From Macrosoma leucophasiata (Eukaryota; Arthropoda; Insecta; Lepidoptera; Hedylidae): a stretch of 64,000 nucleotides of DNA. The notes beneath the pieces were generated by a model. It was not told where the DNA came from and did no database searches. It saw nothing but the letters and a program-made list of their open reading frames with translations. Both the position numbers and the translations under genes were made by a program. The DNA is taken from positions 9,176,001-9,240,000 of the forward strand of contig JAWQUS010000017.1 of the NCBI GenBank assembly GCA_036365455.1. Reading direction: 5' to 3'. This document shows, in pieces, positions 23,488-35,700 of the stretch; position 1 is the stretch's first letter; each line of letters starts with the position of its first letter.

Positions 23488-25089
23488 TGCGTTTTATTTT
23501 CAGCTAAAACGCGTATATTAATACATAGGTACTACTTAAAGTTATTGTTCTAAAATTTCGTAAATGAAATCATAGATTTATTATCTACTTAAATCTATGG
23601 ATGAAATACAACTTGTAACTTCACGTTCAGGTTAGCCTCTCAAGCAACGAGAAAGTTATATACCCTTAGAAACTATATACCTACCCGGGCATAGTTTATT
23701 TAGTTTGATTGAAAATAATATATGTTTGTTCGTATTTTCAAAAAAAGTCGATTCTATAAGACATTCTCAATTGATAAAATTTTATTGTCACACTACTTCA
23801 ACACTACTGATAACGATATGATATAAACAAACCTATTTTAAATTGCATAAATCAATGTAAGACTATTAGAAATTACTAAAGTTAACATTCATTAATTAGT
23901 TTAAAACACTGACTTATAATTTTAGCAAGATATTTGGAAGTGGAGTTGGAGGACATCAATATTTTTTGTTGTATTTTCGCTTAATATCTAAGCGAAAATA
24001 CAACAAGAATATATCTACAGTGATTCGACACAAAAATTACGATTCAAACACTAGTTCACGTGAAATCTTTGGTCACTTCCTGGATGCCATAAGATAGCAC
24101 AATCTCCAACTATGCAAATATTTACCATTGCTACAAACTTTAACGAATTACAATCGAAAACACAACGAAAACATAATAACTAAATTATGAACATGCGCCA
24201 TATTAGACCGATCTGGTTTTGACATTACTGATAAGCAGATTCAATGTTGCCGTGCTATGTATTTCCGTACAGTCCATAGAAGTCGGTGTATAATTTCAAC
24301 TGATACACTAACTCAAAATAGTCAATGTGAGATATATTATTAATAATTCTTAAAACACTTAATTGAATACATTTAATAAGTTGTAAATAAATTATGCAGT
24401 AATGTTTATCATGTAATTCTGTAACTGTGGTGTTTCTTTCACAAAGTTTCGTAGGAGATATAAATAAAAAGATAGCAATACCACAGATCACACTAAAAAG
24501 AGAGGTCGGCTTCCCAAGAGGAGGATAGAGCTATGTAGGTATTTGACTCAAACTTTTGTTTGGAGTTTGGACTCCATTTTTACCTTCAAGCTTCTTGTAT
24601 TACATCCTATAATATAAAAATGAATCGCAAAATGTGCTAAGCGCATATATCAACAACAGCGGGACCAATTTAACCAATTCTTTTTTTAAATTCGTTGGAT
24701 GGAAAAAAAGGGGAAAAATGAAGTGGTAAAACCAAAAACCCTGAATGAGTTAATCGATTAGGCACATAAAATCGATTACGCCCATCACATTTAGATAGGT
24801 AGTAGAACATCAGCAGGAATGCCAGGAATATCAGGATTTTATCTACTTAGCTTATCTACCTATCAATATAAAATAGAATCATTGAAACTAAAATATTTAA
24901 TTTTGTAAACGGCGAGCAAAATGTTACAAGCTTGCATCATCGCAAGAAGGCGATTTTATAGTTTCGAAGGAATATACCGAGCGACGCCCTCAAAATCCCA
25001 AATACTTACATAATTAAAAAATTGAATTGTGTATTTTACGTATGTAGGTACTTAGTACCTAGTACTTACTTAATTTACCTAGGTAGCTA
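23488..25089. other. AT-rich intergenic stretch, nothing coding recognised
   Basis: Contains the fold-back at 23966. The sequence TGGAGTTGGAGGACATCAAT at 23941 recurs at 25763, marking an unnamed local repeat. A degenerate Helitron-like head may lie at 24600-24720. No gene is seen. Confidence 0.4.
23966..24006. repeat. Perfect 18-bp fold-back inverted repeat, 5-nt loop
   Basis: TTGTTGTATTTTCGCTTA (23966-23983) and its exact reverse complement (23989-24006). The flanking repeat copy at 25763-25795 lacks this hairpin. Confidence 0.9.
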
Positions 25090-25340
25090 TCACGTAGTGG
25101 TCGGTGGTAATGTACATTGTGGACAGGAATAAAGCTCCAATGAACGAGCTCGAAGTGCCTCGAAGGCGTGAACACCTAATCTCCATGTCCACCGCTTCAG
25201 TGCATACAAGAGCAATCTACATTCAGCTAAATATGCCCTATATTTAGGCATCCGTCCGGAATTTCCCGGCTTTGTCCTAGTTTGAAGGGCGTCCGGGGGC
25301 CGTCCGGCAAGGGTATTTAAAAGTGTCAGGGTGTAACTCT
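25090..25340. repeat. Repeat family G, longer copy
   Basis: A moderately GC-rich, non-AT segment including GGTGGTAATGTACATTGTGG and GTGTCAGGGTGTAACTCTGA (self-complementary, GTGTCAG/CTGACAC). It gives a 102-codon minus-strand frame with no recognised domain. It is related to 1500-1640. Confidence 0.4.
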
Positions 25341-25389
25341 GACACATTTGTTGTGAGGGGAAATCCAATTCTTTTATTGATCTTCTATT

Positions 25390-25617
25390 TATATACATAA
25401 TATATATAAATCAATTGCTGTTCGTTAGTCTCGCTAAAACTTGAGAACGGCTGGACCGATTTGGCTAATTTTGATTTTGAATGATTTTTGGAAGTCCAGG
25501 GAAAGTATAAAAGGTAAGAAAATATGAAGGAATTGAAGGGAAATAGTAAAAACCACAATTTCATTTTCCCATACAAATAGTTGAAGCCTAAACGAAGTTT
25601 GCCGAATCAGCTAGTAT
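25390..25617 (+). mobile_element. Helitron-like repeat family D, copy 1
   Basis: An AT-rich (TATATA) start, CTGGACCGATTTGGCTAAT, AAGTCCAGGGAAAGTATAAA, GGAATTGAAGGGAAATAG, and the end CGAAGTTTGCCG-AATCAGCTAGT. The CTAG(T) terminus is compatible with the Helitron 3' CTRR rule. Confidence 0.5.
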
Positions 25618-26104
25618 GCAATAAATTGAAATAAATTTACGCATTCAAGAAAGCTCGGCAAAATAGTCGACTTCATTCGATTTCAATAACGAGCTGTAGG
25701 TACCTAGTATGCGAGTGGTGTGGTTGTGTTAATTTCGAATTCTTAATTCCAAGATGGCGGAGTTGGAGGACATCAATATTTTTCGAAAATAAGTAGTGGA
25801 TGTAATTTCATGGTTTCTCGAGGTGCAGATTCGAGATTTATGGCATCTGTGTTCAAATCCAAGATGGCGTAAAAATCTTTATTCGAGTTTTATTCTTTCA
25901 AGACATTTGATCATATCTGGGTTATGATAAGGGCATTTATGGGTGTCAAGTCAAGCTGTGACAGCAGTTTCCACTTCGAGATTCCTTGGGTTCTTGGGGT
26001 CTTGATTACGAAAATGTCCTCCGCAGTTCAACGGTTCTTGTAAGTCGTGCGGAATGATACCCGGGGGTTAGAAAAGAATATGCCGGGGCAAAATAGCTCT
26101 AACA

Positions 26105-26385
26105 GGTGGTAGAGCTCCAGTGACGGAGGTCGCGGGCGTAGGCACCACCGCATTACCTAATATACTTGCCGCTAAATGGTAATGTTCTGCACTGTCGTGT
26201 TCCGGTCAGGTGGTAATGTAGGGCCCTGTAATTTCCGGCACAGAGGCTTATCAAACCTTAGGCCTCAGGAGTGGTAACGGATCTGCATTTTGACCTTGGT
26301 CTTTTCGTAAGTGTCTATAGGCTACAGTCATCACTTAACATCAATGTGAACTGCATGCTTGTTTGCCACTTCCATAACATAAAAA
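26105..26385 (+). mobile_element. SINE-like family A, near full length
   Basis: Starts GGTGGTAGAGCTCCAGTGAC, passes CACCACCGCATTACCTAATA, TTCCGGTCAGGTGGTAATGT and GCCTCAGGAGTGGTAACGGA, and ends GTTTGCCACTTCCATAACAT plus an A-run. The first dozen bases resemble a tRNA D-arm (GTGGTAGAGC), hinting at a Pol III origin. No coding capacity. About 17 copies of this family occur in the window. Confidence 0.75.
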
Positions 26386-26815
26386 AAACTCACAAAATAA
26401 TAGAAATAAAAATACATAGGTAGGTATTAATACTATTTATGTATTTTTAACAAAGTGCAGCTGGAAAAGTCCAACAATATCAAGCCATCGACGAAGCGTA
26501 CTTACTACTACTTACCATACTTACGTCAAGGCAGAAACCCGTCGAGGTAGTGAAGTGATCTTTCGAAATAATTACCCATCGACAAAACATACCATCAAGC
26601 TTCATATTAAAGTAATTATCTTATTATAATTAATAGGTTACGGGTTTATTGCCTTAGAATAAAATTATCTAATTGAGTTTATTTATCGTTTTTTAGTGTT
26701 TTTTGTTGTCTATTAAGTTTTCAATTCAAAAATCAAATCCAAGAAGATAGATACCTACGACGTGTATATAATCAAAGATACACAGTTGGATTTATATTAT
26801 AAACCGCCTCTTTAC

Positions 26816-26929
26816 AAGAATAATGTGACATTTCATATAGAACGATTTAGATGAAATGTCACGTTATTCTTCTAAGAATAATGTTGCATTTCATAGAGAA
26901 CGATTTAGATGAAATGTCACATTATTCTT
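26816..26929. repeat. Two tandem hairpins, 21-bp arms and 14-nt loops
   Basis: Hairpin 1: 26816-26836 pairs with 26851-26871. Hairpin 2: 26874-26894 pairs with 26909-26929. Arms read AAGAATAATGTGACATTTCA-T with one or two differences, and the loops share GAACGATTTAG. The outermost CTTTAC/GTAAAG also pairs, so the whole block can fold as one long stem. Confidence 0.88.
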
Positions 26930-27197
26930 GTAAAGAAGCCGCATTCTGCCAAATCAAATGCCAAATTGGCCATACAGCTAATTTATCCCTATTTCTAGTA
27001 TTTTTTTTTTACATTTATGTAAAGTAGGTAACCCAACCCATTGAAGTACCTATTCTATCCTTTTTCGAGCGTAGAGATTCTTCTGCAGAGCTGATTTTTT
27101 TAATATTTTGTCAATTTTCTGAGCTGAACAATTTGAGTATAACAGAGACTTGTCGGGTTGGTAGTAGTAGGTACTGTTCTGTTTACTTACCCCCTTA

Positions 27198-27325
27198 TTC
27201 ATAAACGTATTTTAGCTTAAGTGTCGCTAATCTCTCTTTTGTCTTTTTCTGTCCTGCACAATTGACAGTACAACTGACAAAGACAAAGCATTAAAACGTA
27301 TCTAATGTACGTTTACGAATAGTTT
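27198..27325. repeat. MITE family E fragment
   Basis: CCCTTATTCATAAACGTATT at the left and ACGTTTACGAATAG at the right match, inverted, the ends of the 28637-29746 element. The inside has AATCTCTCTTTTGTCTTTTT, also found inverted in other copies. Confidence 0.55.
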
Positions 27326-28286
27326 ATGTAAGTAGGTAAGTATATTTATTCAAGAAAATCTATTGATAATCTCAATAAAATCTCTTTAGAATCTGCTTAG
27401 GCTATTGAACGAAATAATACTAAATTAATTAAAGATTTATCCACAAGAAACACTTTTTTTAACCAATGTTTCCATGATTTACGGTGTAATGTGTCGATGT
27501 ACGCCTATTGTCGGCCAAATTTAACGCTTATATTTTGACAGCAAGTTTGTTATGCTATGTTAAAATTGAATTAAATCAAAACCTCTTCCTATTGGCTGAA
27601 CGACAGCAACACAAACGTTGTTATTGGTTGTTGCGAATACTTTGTAAAATAGAAAACAAAGAATGTCGGCGTTCACTAGGGTGCGGTGAGTTTGTGTCGG
27701 TGAAGCTTTTTTTCATGCAGACAAGTTGGTGATTCTTGTGATTCTTGCCAAGTTTGTTGAAAATTGAGTTGTTTTCGAAAGGATCTATCGGTAAAAAAAA
27801 GATATTTTGACATTGTTTTGGTGAGTGTACTTGTTCAATTCATTTCAAAATAATTAATTTGAAAAAGTGACTGAAGGAATATTGTGTAAATACTGTAAAT
27901 ATTTCACTATTTATCAGTGACGGCAGTGCAGCATCAATTTATGGTTGCCAAGTCAATTTTCAACCCGTCGAATTATGTATTTTAGTTCATATTTCATGTA
28001 AAGTTCAATTTTAGTAAAGGCTCTAGATTTTTTAACTAAATCTGTTTCGACTTTACTTTAAATATGATAATAACAAGCAATAATTAGTGCGTTTAAAAAC
28101 TCAACAACGTACCTAACTTCATAAAGCTTTTGTTATTGAAGTTGGCGGGAACAAGAACCCACCGGCCTAATTCTGGAAGGTTATAAATGGCTTGATGTTT
28201 ATATAAATCAACATTTAGCATGTATAAGTAAACGATTTACGTAGTATTACTTATAAATTATTTTTTTTAGGAAAAACTCGTGAGAG
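27326..28286 (+). promoter_or_regulatory. Upstream region and 5' UTR of the Chromator gene
   Basis: The start-codon exon is preceded by a good acceptor (ATTATTTTTTTTAG at 28257-28270), 16 nt before ATG 28287, so at least one non-coding exon lies upstream. A plausible one ends near the GGTAAAA at about 27790, within 27640-27790, but the sequence does not decide it. No TATA box or clear Inr is visible. Confidence 0.35.
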
Positions 28287-28601
28287 ATGGCTTCTGTAGG
28301 AGATAGTGATTCTCCTTCCACTGAGGAAATATCGTCTGCCAACCCAGATGATCTAGCTAAAAATCCAACAGCATTGAAAGGTACACCAAACTTATATCAA
28401 CTACCAAGTATGCATATAAATATCTTGGCAAGTAAGGTAAATAGTTTTATGATTTTCAATATTGCAGAGGCTAATGAACAGATGGCTACACTGGATGTTT
28501 TAGTATGTGGTGAATGTCATTCTGCATTCCATTTTGTGCAAGAATTTAAAGAACACAAGGACAGCGGCAACTGTACTGGGAAATCTCCAGTTAGGGACAG
28601 C
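28287..28601 (+). CDS. Chro: Chromator exon 1 (residues 1-105), C2HC zinc-finger-like
   Basis: [20 protein letters not shown] begins an acidic, Ser-rich N-terminus. [20 protein letters not shown] followed by KDSGNC places Cys74, Cys77, His90 and Cys96 in C-x2-C-x12-H-x5-C spacing, consistent with one zinc finger. The donor is GTAAGT at 28602, phase 0. The next intron is 11.3 kb and contains a MITE, Helitron-like copies, a SINE and the mariner/LINE nest. Confidence 0.85.
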
Positions 28602-31600
28602 GTAAGTGATGATGTTTAAACTTACTTATCCTCTATCCCCCTTAATCATAAACATACTAACTTATTCATAAATCAGAACAGTTAAAAATCACAGGTAGAA
28701 GGCAGATAACAGATAACAGTTGCTCTCTTGGTTATAAATACCTGTTCCTAAAAATACTCTCAATCTATGATACGCTCAAGTTACATCCAAGTTACAACCA
28801 GTCATATAACAGGTAGGCTCTGCTAACAGCCCTCCAATATTGTTCTTTGAATAACATAACAGTCAATATCAACACACTCAACTCTGTTCTGTTCTCATCA
28901 TCCGTCTCAATCAGTCTTACTCAAAGGTCACTGGTTAAAACGAGACACACCTAGTATATTATCTGAAAAATAAATAAAAAATCAATTGAGCAGGAACAAA
29001 CCATCTTTGACAAATGCCTCCAAAATTTGGTAGTGTAATCTGTTATGCTTTAACAATATTACATCTCGCTCATTCCTGATCTGAATAGCCTTGCTAAAAC
29101 GAGAAGCACCTAGTATTTTATTATCCGAGAAATATGTGTAGTTTTATTAGAGGAAGTCATCCTGTTTCTGGCCATGTTATATGTCCTGTTCGGAAATAGA
29201 TATGAACAAATTGTAAGAGAATAAAGTGTGATAATATTATTATTTTACAATGTTGAAACAATTAACGGCTGATAATTTAAGTTCAATTTTGTATAAACAA
29301 TGTAATAAAACTTTCAATAACAATTATAATTATATAATAACCGATTTTATTTCAATTTTAAACTCAAAGTTAGTTTAGTTTTGGCAGAGAATATGTAATA
29401 ATACTATGTTTAGGTACTTAGACTTAGGTTTACTTTGTAAATATTTCAATTTTAAGAATGCAACAATAAATAACACTTTATCCCATCATACTGACATGGT
29501 GGTGACAAACCATGCCACAACCATGTCAGTACCGTAGAAAAAGAACAGACTAGTATTTAATAACAGATATTGAGAACTGGTATTTCTATGGAACAGTAAC
29601 AGGAAGAACAGATGTTGTGATTGACCTGTTACAGCTATAGAATGCTTTGTCCTTGTCAGTTGCATTGTAAAATGTGCAGGATAGAAAAAGACAAAGGAGA
29701 GATTAGCAACACTTTAGCTAAAATACGTTTATGAATAAGGGGGTATGTCTATACGTAATATTATAAAGCTGAAGAGCTTGTTTGTTTGTTTGCTTGAACG
29801 CGCTAATCTCAGGTACTACTGGTCCGATGTGAAAAATTATTTCAGTGTTTTAGGTAAGAAAATATGGATAAATTGAAGGGAAATAGTAAAAACCACCATT
29901 TCATTATCCCATACAAATAGTCCGTATCTATCACACCTTTGACACATGTCATATTTTCATTCTGAGGCAATACGAAGTTTGCCGGGTCAGCTTGTATATA
30001 TATATATATAAAAATGCAACCCGTTTTCCTTGGTCACGGCATCACGCGTGAATGGCTGGACCGATTTGGCTAATATTGATTTTGAATGAATTTTGGAAGT
30101 CCAGGGAATGTTTAAAAGGTAAGAAAATATGAAGAAATTGAAGGGAAATAGTATTTTTACTATTTCCCTTCAATTTCTTCATATTTTCATTTTCCCACCA
30201 TTTCATTTTCCCATACAAATAGTCAGTATCTATCAAACCTTTGACACATGTCATTTTTTCATTCTGAGGCAATACGAAGTTTGCCGGCTTGTCAGCTTGT
30301 CAGCTAGTAGCAAATAAAAATGATTGATTCTTATAGCCCACATTGACGGTCAATTTTTCGTAAAACTTTTGTCATAAAACTGTGGCGTCACTCCAAACGA
30401 TTTACGCCAACTAGATTTCCCCATTCACGAACTGAAGCTAATGTCAAATTGAACTGATGCTAAATTTAAGGTAATTGTCTCTAATAGAGGGCCGGGTTTT
30501 TGGAAATCCTTGTAAATTAATTATGGTGTGCTAATTTGTTTAAAGTAAAAATATTTGATTCGGAATCAGAATCAGGATTTATTATAATTTATAATTATGT
30601 CAATATTGTACAAAAACAATAATAATAAGAAACATTTATTTGACATACAGCGAGACACATAAAACAGACATAAAACGTAACAGGTATCAGAGAAAAGACA
30701 ACACATTTTCTAAAAATTAATACATACCTATACACGTAATATGTGTCTCACGGCTGCCAAAAAGGTGTCCTGTTCAGCAGATGTCAGGTACCTTCATATA
30801 CAAGGTACCTGACGCTGGTTTTCAACAGGACCCTTAGTGAGTGAACCACGGATATCAAATTTATAATCTAAACTAATATTATAAAGAGGTAATATTTTTT
30901 TGTTTGTTTGTTTGTTTGTTTTGAATAGGCTCAATAACTACTGGTCCGATTTTAAAAATTCTTTCACTATTCGAAAGCTACATTATCCACGGGTAACATA
31001 GACTATATTTTATTTTGGAAAAAATTGGGTTCTGTAAGATATTTGGGTTTTTCAGACACAAGGTGTAAAAAATCAACCAGAAAAGTTACTTTTTTGCGTA
31101 CGCTGCCTAAACTATAAAAGATATCGAGGAAGACTTTAGGCTATATCTATGTATAATCATCACGCTAAGACGAATAGGAGAGGGTAGGCAACATTGCACC
31201 GCGCGAAGCCGGGGCGGGCCGCTAGTAAAGTATAATTGTTCTAATACTTATACAAGGTACATACATACGGATATAAAACCGATAATTTAATAAGCCATTA
31301 AAATAACATACTTAATAAAACGATAAATGTAATACATACTAGTAGGGACAAACAATAATAAATAGATTAATACCAAAGTAAATAAAATATAAGTAGATAA
31401 AAAAAATCTTATTAATATCATAATAATAATATGCAATCATAGAATTATAACGCAATTGTGTGGTGGCGCGTCGATCGCCGGGAGCCGGGAGTGGTGCGTC
31501 ATCCCCACCTCAGGCACCACAAGACACCGATGGCCTGTTACTTACAAAAAAAAGTTCTTTGAAATCAGTTTGACATCATTCTTTCTGTTATTAATATTGA

Positions 31601-32738
31601 GCAACAATACTGAACAATTCAAATTTTTAAACCGGTGGCAGAGCTCCAGTGACGGAGCTCGCGGGCGTAGGCACCACCGCATTACCTAATCTACTTGCCG
31701 CTAAATGGTAGTGTTCAGCATTATCGTGTTCCGGTCAGGTGGTAATGTACGGCCTTGTAATTTCCGGCCCACAGGCATAATACCTTAGACTTCAGGAGTG
31801 GCAACGCATTTGCATTGAAACCTACAGTCTCATGTAGATATTTAAAGGCTACAGTATTATTTACCATCAATGTAAACTGTATGTTTGTTTGCCACTTCTT
31901 AACATACAAAAATACAAAATTAACTCGTTTATTGTATGGGCACCTATCCCTCTTACTATTTTTATTTTTTGTATTTGTTGTTATAGCGGCATAGAGCAAC
32001 ACGGTCCACCGGCCGACCGGAGGGAAGAAGCCATAGCGTTTCTTACCGATGCAAAACAGTCTGTCATTTTTTGCGGGGGGGGAATTTGTTTTTGGGAGAA
32101 TTGACGCACGCACAACAAAAACGAAACTCACAACTTGTCTTTAACAAAATACATAAACAATTTCACACACATTTAAACATCTCGGAGACAGCGGCTTCTC
32201 GGGAACAAACTCGGATCAGTCGCTCGACCGATCCGCGTATCGTATATGGTACATCTATCAGTCTGTGTTGTTTACATCAGTCCAAAACAACACGAGCGAT
32301 ATTATCGTCTTTTTAAGTTTTCAAGAATAAAATAATAATTTTGTGAATAAAATTTACTTACATTTGAAATGTAACGCTATCTTTTTGTAAACTTGATGGG
32401 GCAGATTTCTCTTTACAGCAAAGACACAGAGCAAATCGGTATTATTCAGGACGTCAGTTCAGTCGCACAGCTAGATTTAGTCTAATGAGCAGTCTGGCTG
32501 CAACTAGTTTTTATTATACGCGTATGACCATTTGGGCTTGCAAATCCTGCATATGGCTACTCCCCGCCGGTCCATCTGTGTGTCTGCTCTATGTAAAGCG
32601 GCAACGGAAATACACAATTTGTGAAAATGAGACTCTCCTACTACACTCTGTCTGACCGTCCGTCCACAGACCGACGGACGGACGGACGGACAGACTGATA
32701 GACAGACAGACAAGCAGACAGACAGACAGACAGACAAG

Positions 32739-32770
<32 letters not shown>

Positions 32771-35700
32771 CAGATAGACAGCGGAGGCTTAGTAATAGGG
32801 TCCCGTTTTAACCTTTAAGGTACGGAATCCGAAAAAAGGGACTGACATCAAAAAGTTGGAATCATCATACAGTTTATGGATTTTTATAACACTATTTATT
32901 CTTGACCGGCTACAGTTACAGAAGAGATTGAAGAGTTGTAAATACTATTTTTGTATGTTTTTTTTTTTTAATAAAAAAGGAAAGTGAGATATATGAAAAT
33001 AGGTTACTAATAGGTTGAGAAAAAAGTCTTTTCGCATTATAGTATGTATGAACTTGTAATAAAATCTCTTTGGCTGTAGTATTTGTGTCTGGCTGGTTTT
33101 CGTATCATTGAAAGTTAACATTTTAAAGAACATAATTCCAAATTCAAATTAGGCAAATGTGTGATTTTTATTTATTTTTCGTACTGTCAAGATGAGTGAA
33201 TCTAATGAAGAAATTCGATACATTTTAAAATTACACTACAAAAAAGGTAAGCAAGCCGCGAAAAAAATTTGCGATGTTTATGGACCTAGTGAAGTGTCTG
33301 TGAGAGTAGCACAAATTTGGTTTAAGCGTTTTCAATCCGGAAATTTTGATGTCAAAGATGCACCTCGCTCTGGTCGCCCTATTACGGATAAAATGGATGC
33401 CATTTTTGTAAAAGTGGAGCAAGATCGACATATCAGTAGTTACGACGTAGCTGAAGAACTGAGCATTGATCACAAAACAGTTTTGGCGCATTTGAAAAAA
33501 GCTGGGTACAAAAAAAGCTCGATATTTGGGTACCTCACGAGCTTACTGAAAGAAACCTAATGAACCGTGTACTCATTTGTGATTCTTTATTACGACGTAA
33601 TGAAACCGAATCATTTTGAAGAAGCTGATAACTGGTGATGAAAAGTGGATCATGCACGACAAGAACGTGCGAAAAAGGTCGTGGTCAAAGGCCGGTCAGG
33701 CTTCACAGACTGTGGCGAAACCCAGGTTAACTCGCAATAAGGTGATGTTGTGTGTGTGGTGGGATTGGAAGGGCATTATTCATTATGAGCTATTACCACC
33801 AGGCAGGACTATCGATTCTGAACTCTACTGCGAACAACTGATGACATTAAAGCAAGAAGTTGAGAGAAAGCGGCCGGAATTGATCAACAGAAGGGGTGTG
33901 GTGTTTCATCATGATAACGCTAGACCTCACACATCTATAGCCACTCAGCAAAAATTAAGAGAGTTTGGCTGTAAATGCATCCGCCGTATAGTCCTGACCT
34001 TGCACCTTCAGATTTCCACCTGTTTCGGTCTCTTCAGAATTCTTTATGCAATGTCAGGTTAACATCACGAGAGGACTGCCAAATCCACTTGTCGCGGTAT
34101 TTTGATGAGAAGTCCCAAAATTTTTATGGCAATGGGATCAATGACGAAAAATTTCAATATTATCCATATCAATGCCCAAAGTATCCCTGCACATTATCCA
34201 GATATGTTGGCATCTTTCGATAATAAAAATATTCACGCCATTTTGGTATCCGAAACATGGCTCAAGTCGTGTCTGTCATCTAGTTCATATTCTCTGCCAG
34301 GATTTAATTTAATTAGGAATGATCGAATAAATAGAACGGGTGGTGGCGTTGCGATATATCTGCGTTCCCATATACCATTCACTGTTATAAATATTTCTCC
34401 TCAGTTGAATGATACCGCCGAGTATTTATTTATTGAAATTAATCTCTCTACCACCAAATGTCTTCTTGGTGTTTTTTATAGCCCATCGTCAACCATTAAT
34501 TATTTTTCCTCCTTTGAGGAAACCTTAGAGGAGCTCCTGCCTCGTTACAGTCACTCCATTATTTTAGGTGACTTCAATACATGTCTCCTTAAAAATGACA
34601 CAAGGTCTTCTCGTCTTAAATCCTTACTTAACTCTGCTAATATGCATTTACTTCCGTCATCCGCCACACATTTTTTCCCAAATTGCTCTCCTTCTCTTTT
34701 GGACTTAGCCATTGTATCTTCAATTGACCATGTTGTTAAGCATGGCCAATGCTCAGCCGATGCTTTTTCGTATCATGACCTACTATATGTGTCTTATCGA
34801 ATCCGACCCCCTAAAGCAAAGGCTAAAATTCTCTTGCTACGTAATTTTAGTGGTATGGACGTGGAGAAACTTCGAGAGGATGCAATTAAAATCGATTGGT
34901 CGATAATTGACACTAAGGATGATGTAACTGATAAAATTAATTTGTTTAATTCCTTTATTATGCAACTGTTTGATGTACATGCCCCAGTTCGACCAGTCCG
35001 TGTAAGACATCTTCCGGCTCCTTGGCTTACAGACGATATCAGGGCGTTAATCATGAAAAAGAATAAGGCAAAAAGTAAATTTAAAAAGAATACGAATGAT
35101 AGGAATCGCCAAAACTATGTTTTACTTAGAAATCACTGCAATAAGGTGTGTAGAGATGCACAACGACGCCACATCTATAAATCAGTTTCAAATGGTGATC
35201 CAGCTAAGGTATGGAAATTTTTAAAGTCTATAGGAGTTGGGAAATCCAATTTTGATTCCAATTTTCTACTTCAAAACAATATAGATTTTAATCAGCTTAA
35301 TCTGCATTTCTCATCGTCTGCCTACATCGATGGCATCAAAAAACTTGACACGTTACACCTTCTTTCAACGTTCCCAACCCCTGACTGTCCTCTTTTTTCA
35401 TTTGAACAATTCTCTGATCGTGATGTTAAGAAGAATATTCATTCCATTGACTCCGATGCTGTTGGCAGTGATAACGTTAGCCGTAAAATGATTCTCCCTA
35501 TAATTGATACCCTCATTCCCATCATTACCTCTATCCTCAACTATTCTATAGCAAGCGCTTCCTTTCCTTCAACTTGGAAGGATGCTCAACTTATACCTTT
35601 ACCTAAAAAATCCTGTCCCAAATCCTTTTCCGATTTTCGTCCTATATCTATTCTCCCGTTTCTATCCAAAGTCCTGGAACGGTTGGTACATCAGCAGCTA

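Noticed and set aside
25090..25398. 102-codon minus-strand frame as a gene
   Set aside because: The DNA is shared with a second copy at 1500-1640, so it is a repeat; the protein shows no family.
28437..28467. A GT...AG stretch of 31 nt inside Chromator exon 1 that could be a mini-intron
   Set aside because: Far below insect intron size, not a multiple of three, and the frame is open through it into the zinc finger.
31721..32131. 136-codon minus-strand frame
   Set aside because: Covers SINE family A and neighbouring non-coding DNA; no similarity to a protein family.
34102..34140. LINE ORF start at 34102 (954 aa)
   Set aside because: The first 13 codons are mariner sequence read in another frame; the LINE junction is at 34141.
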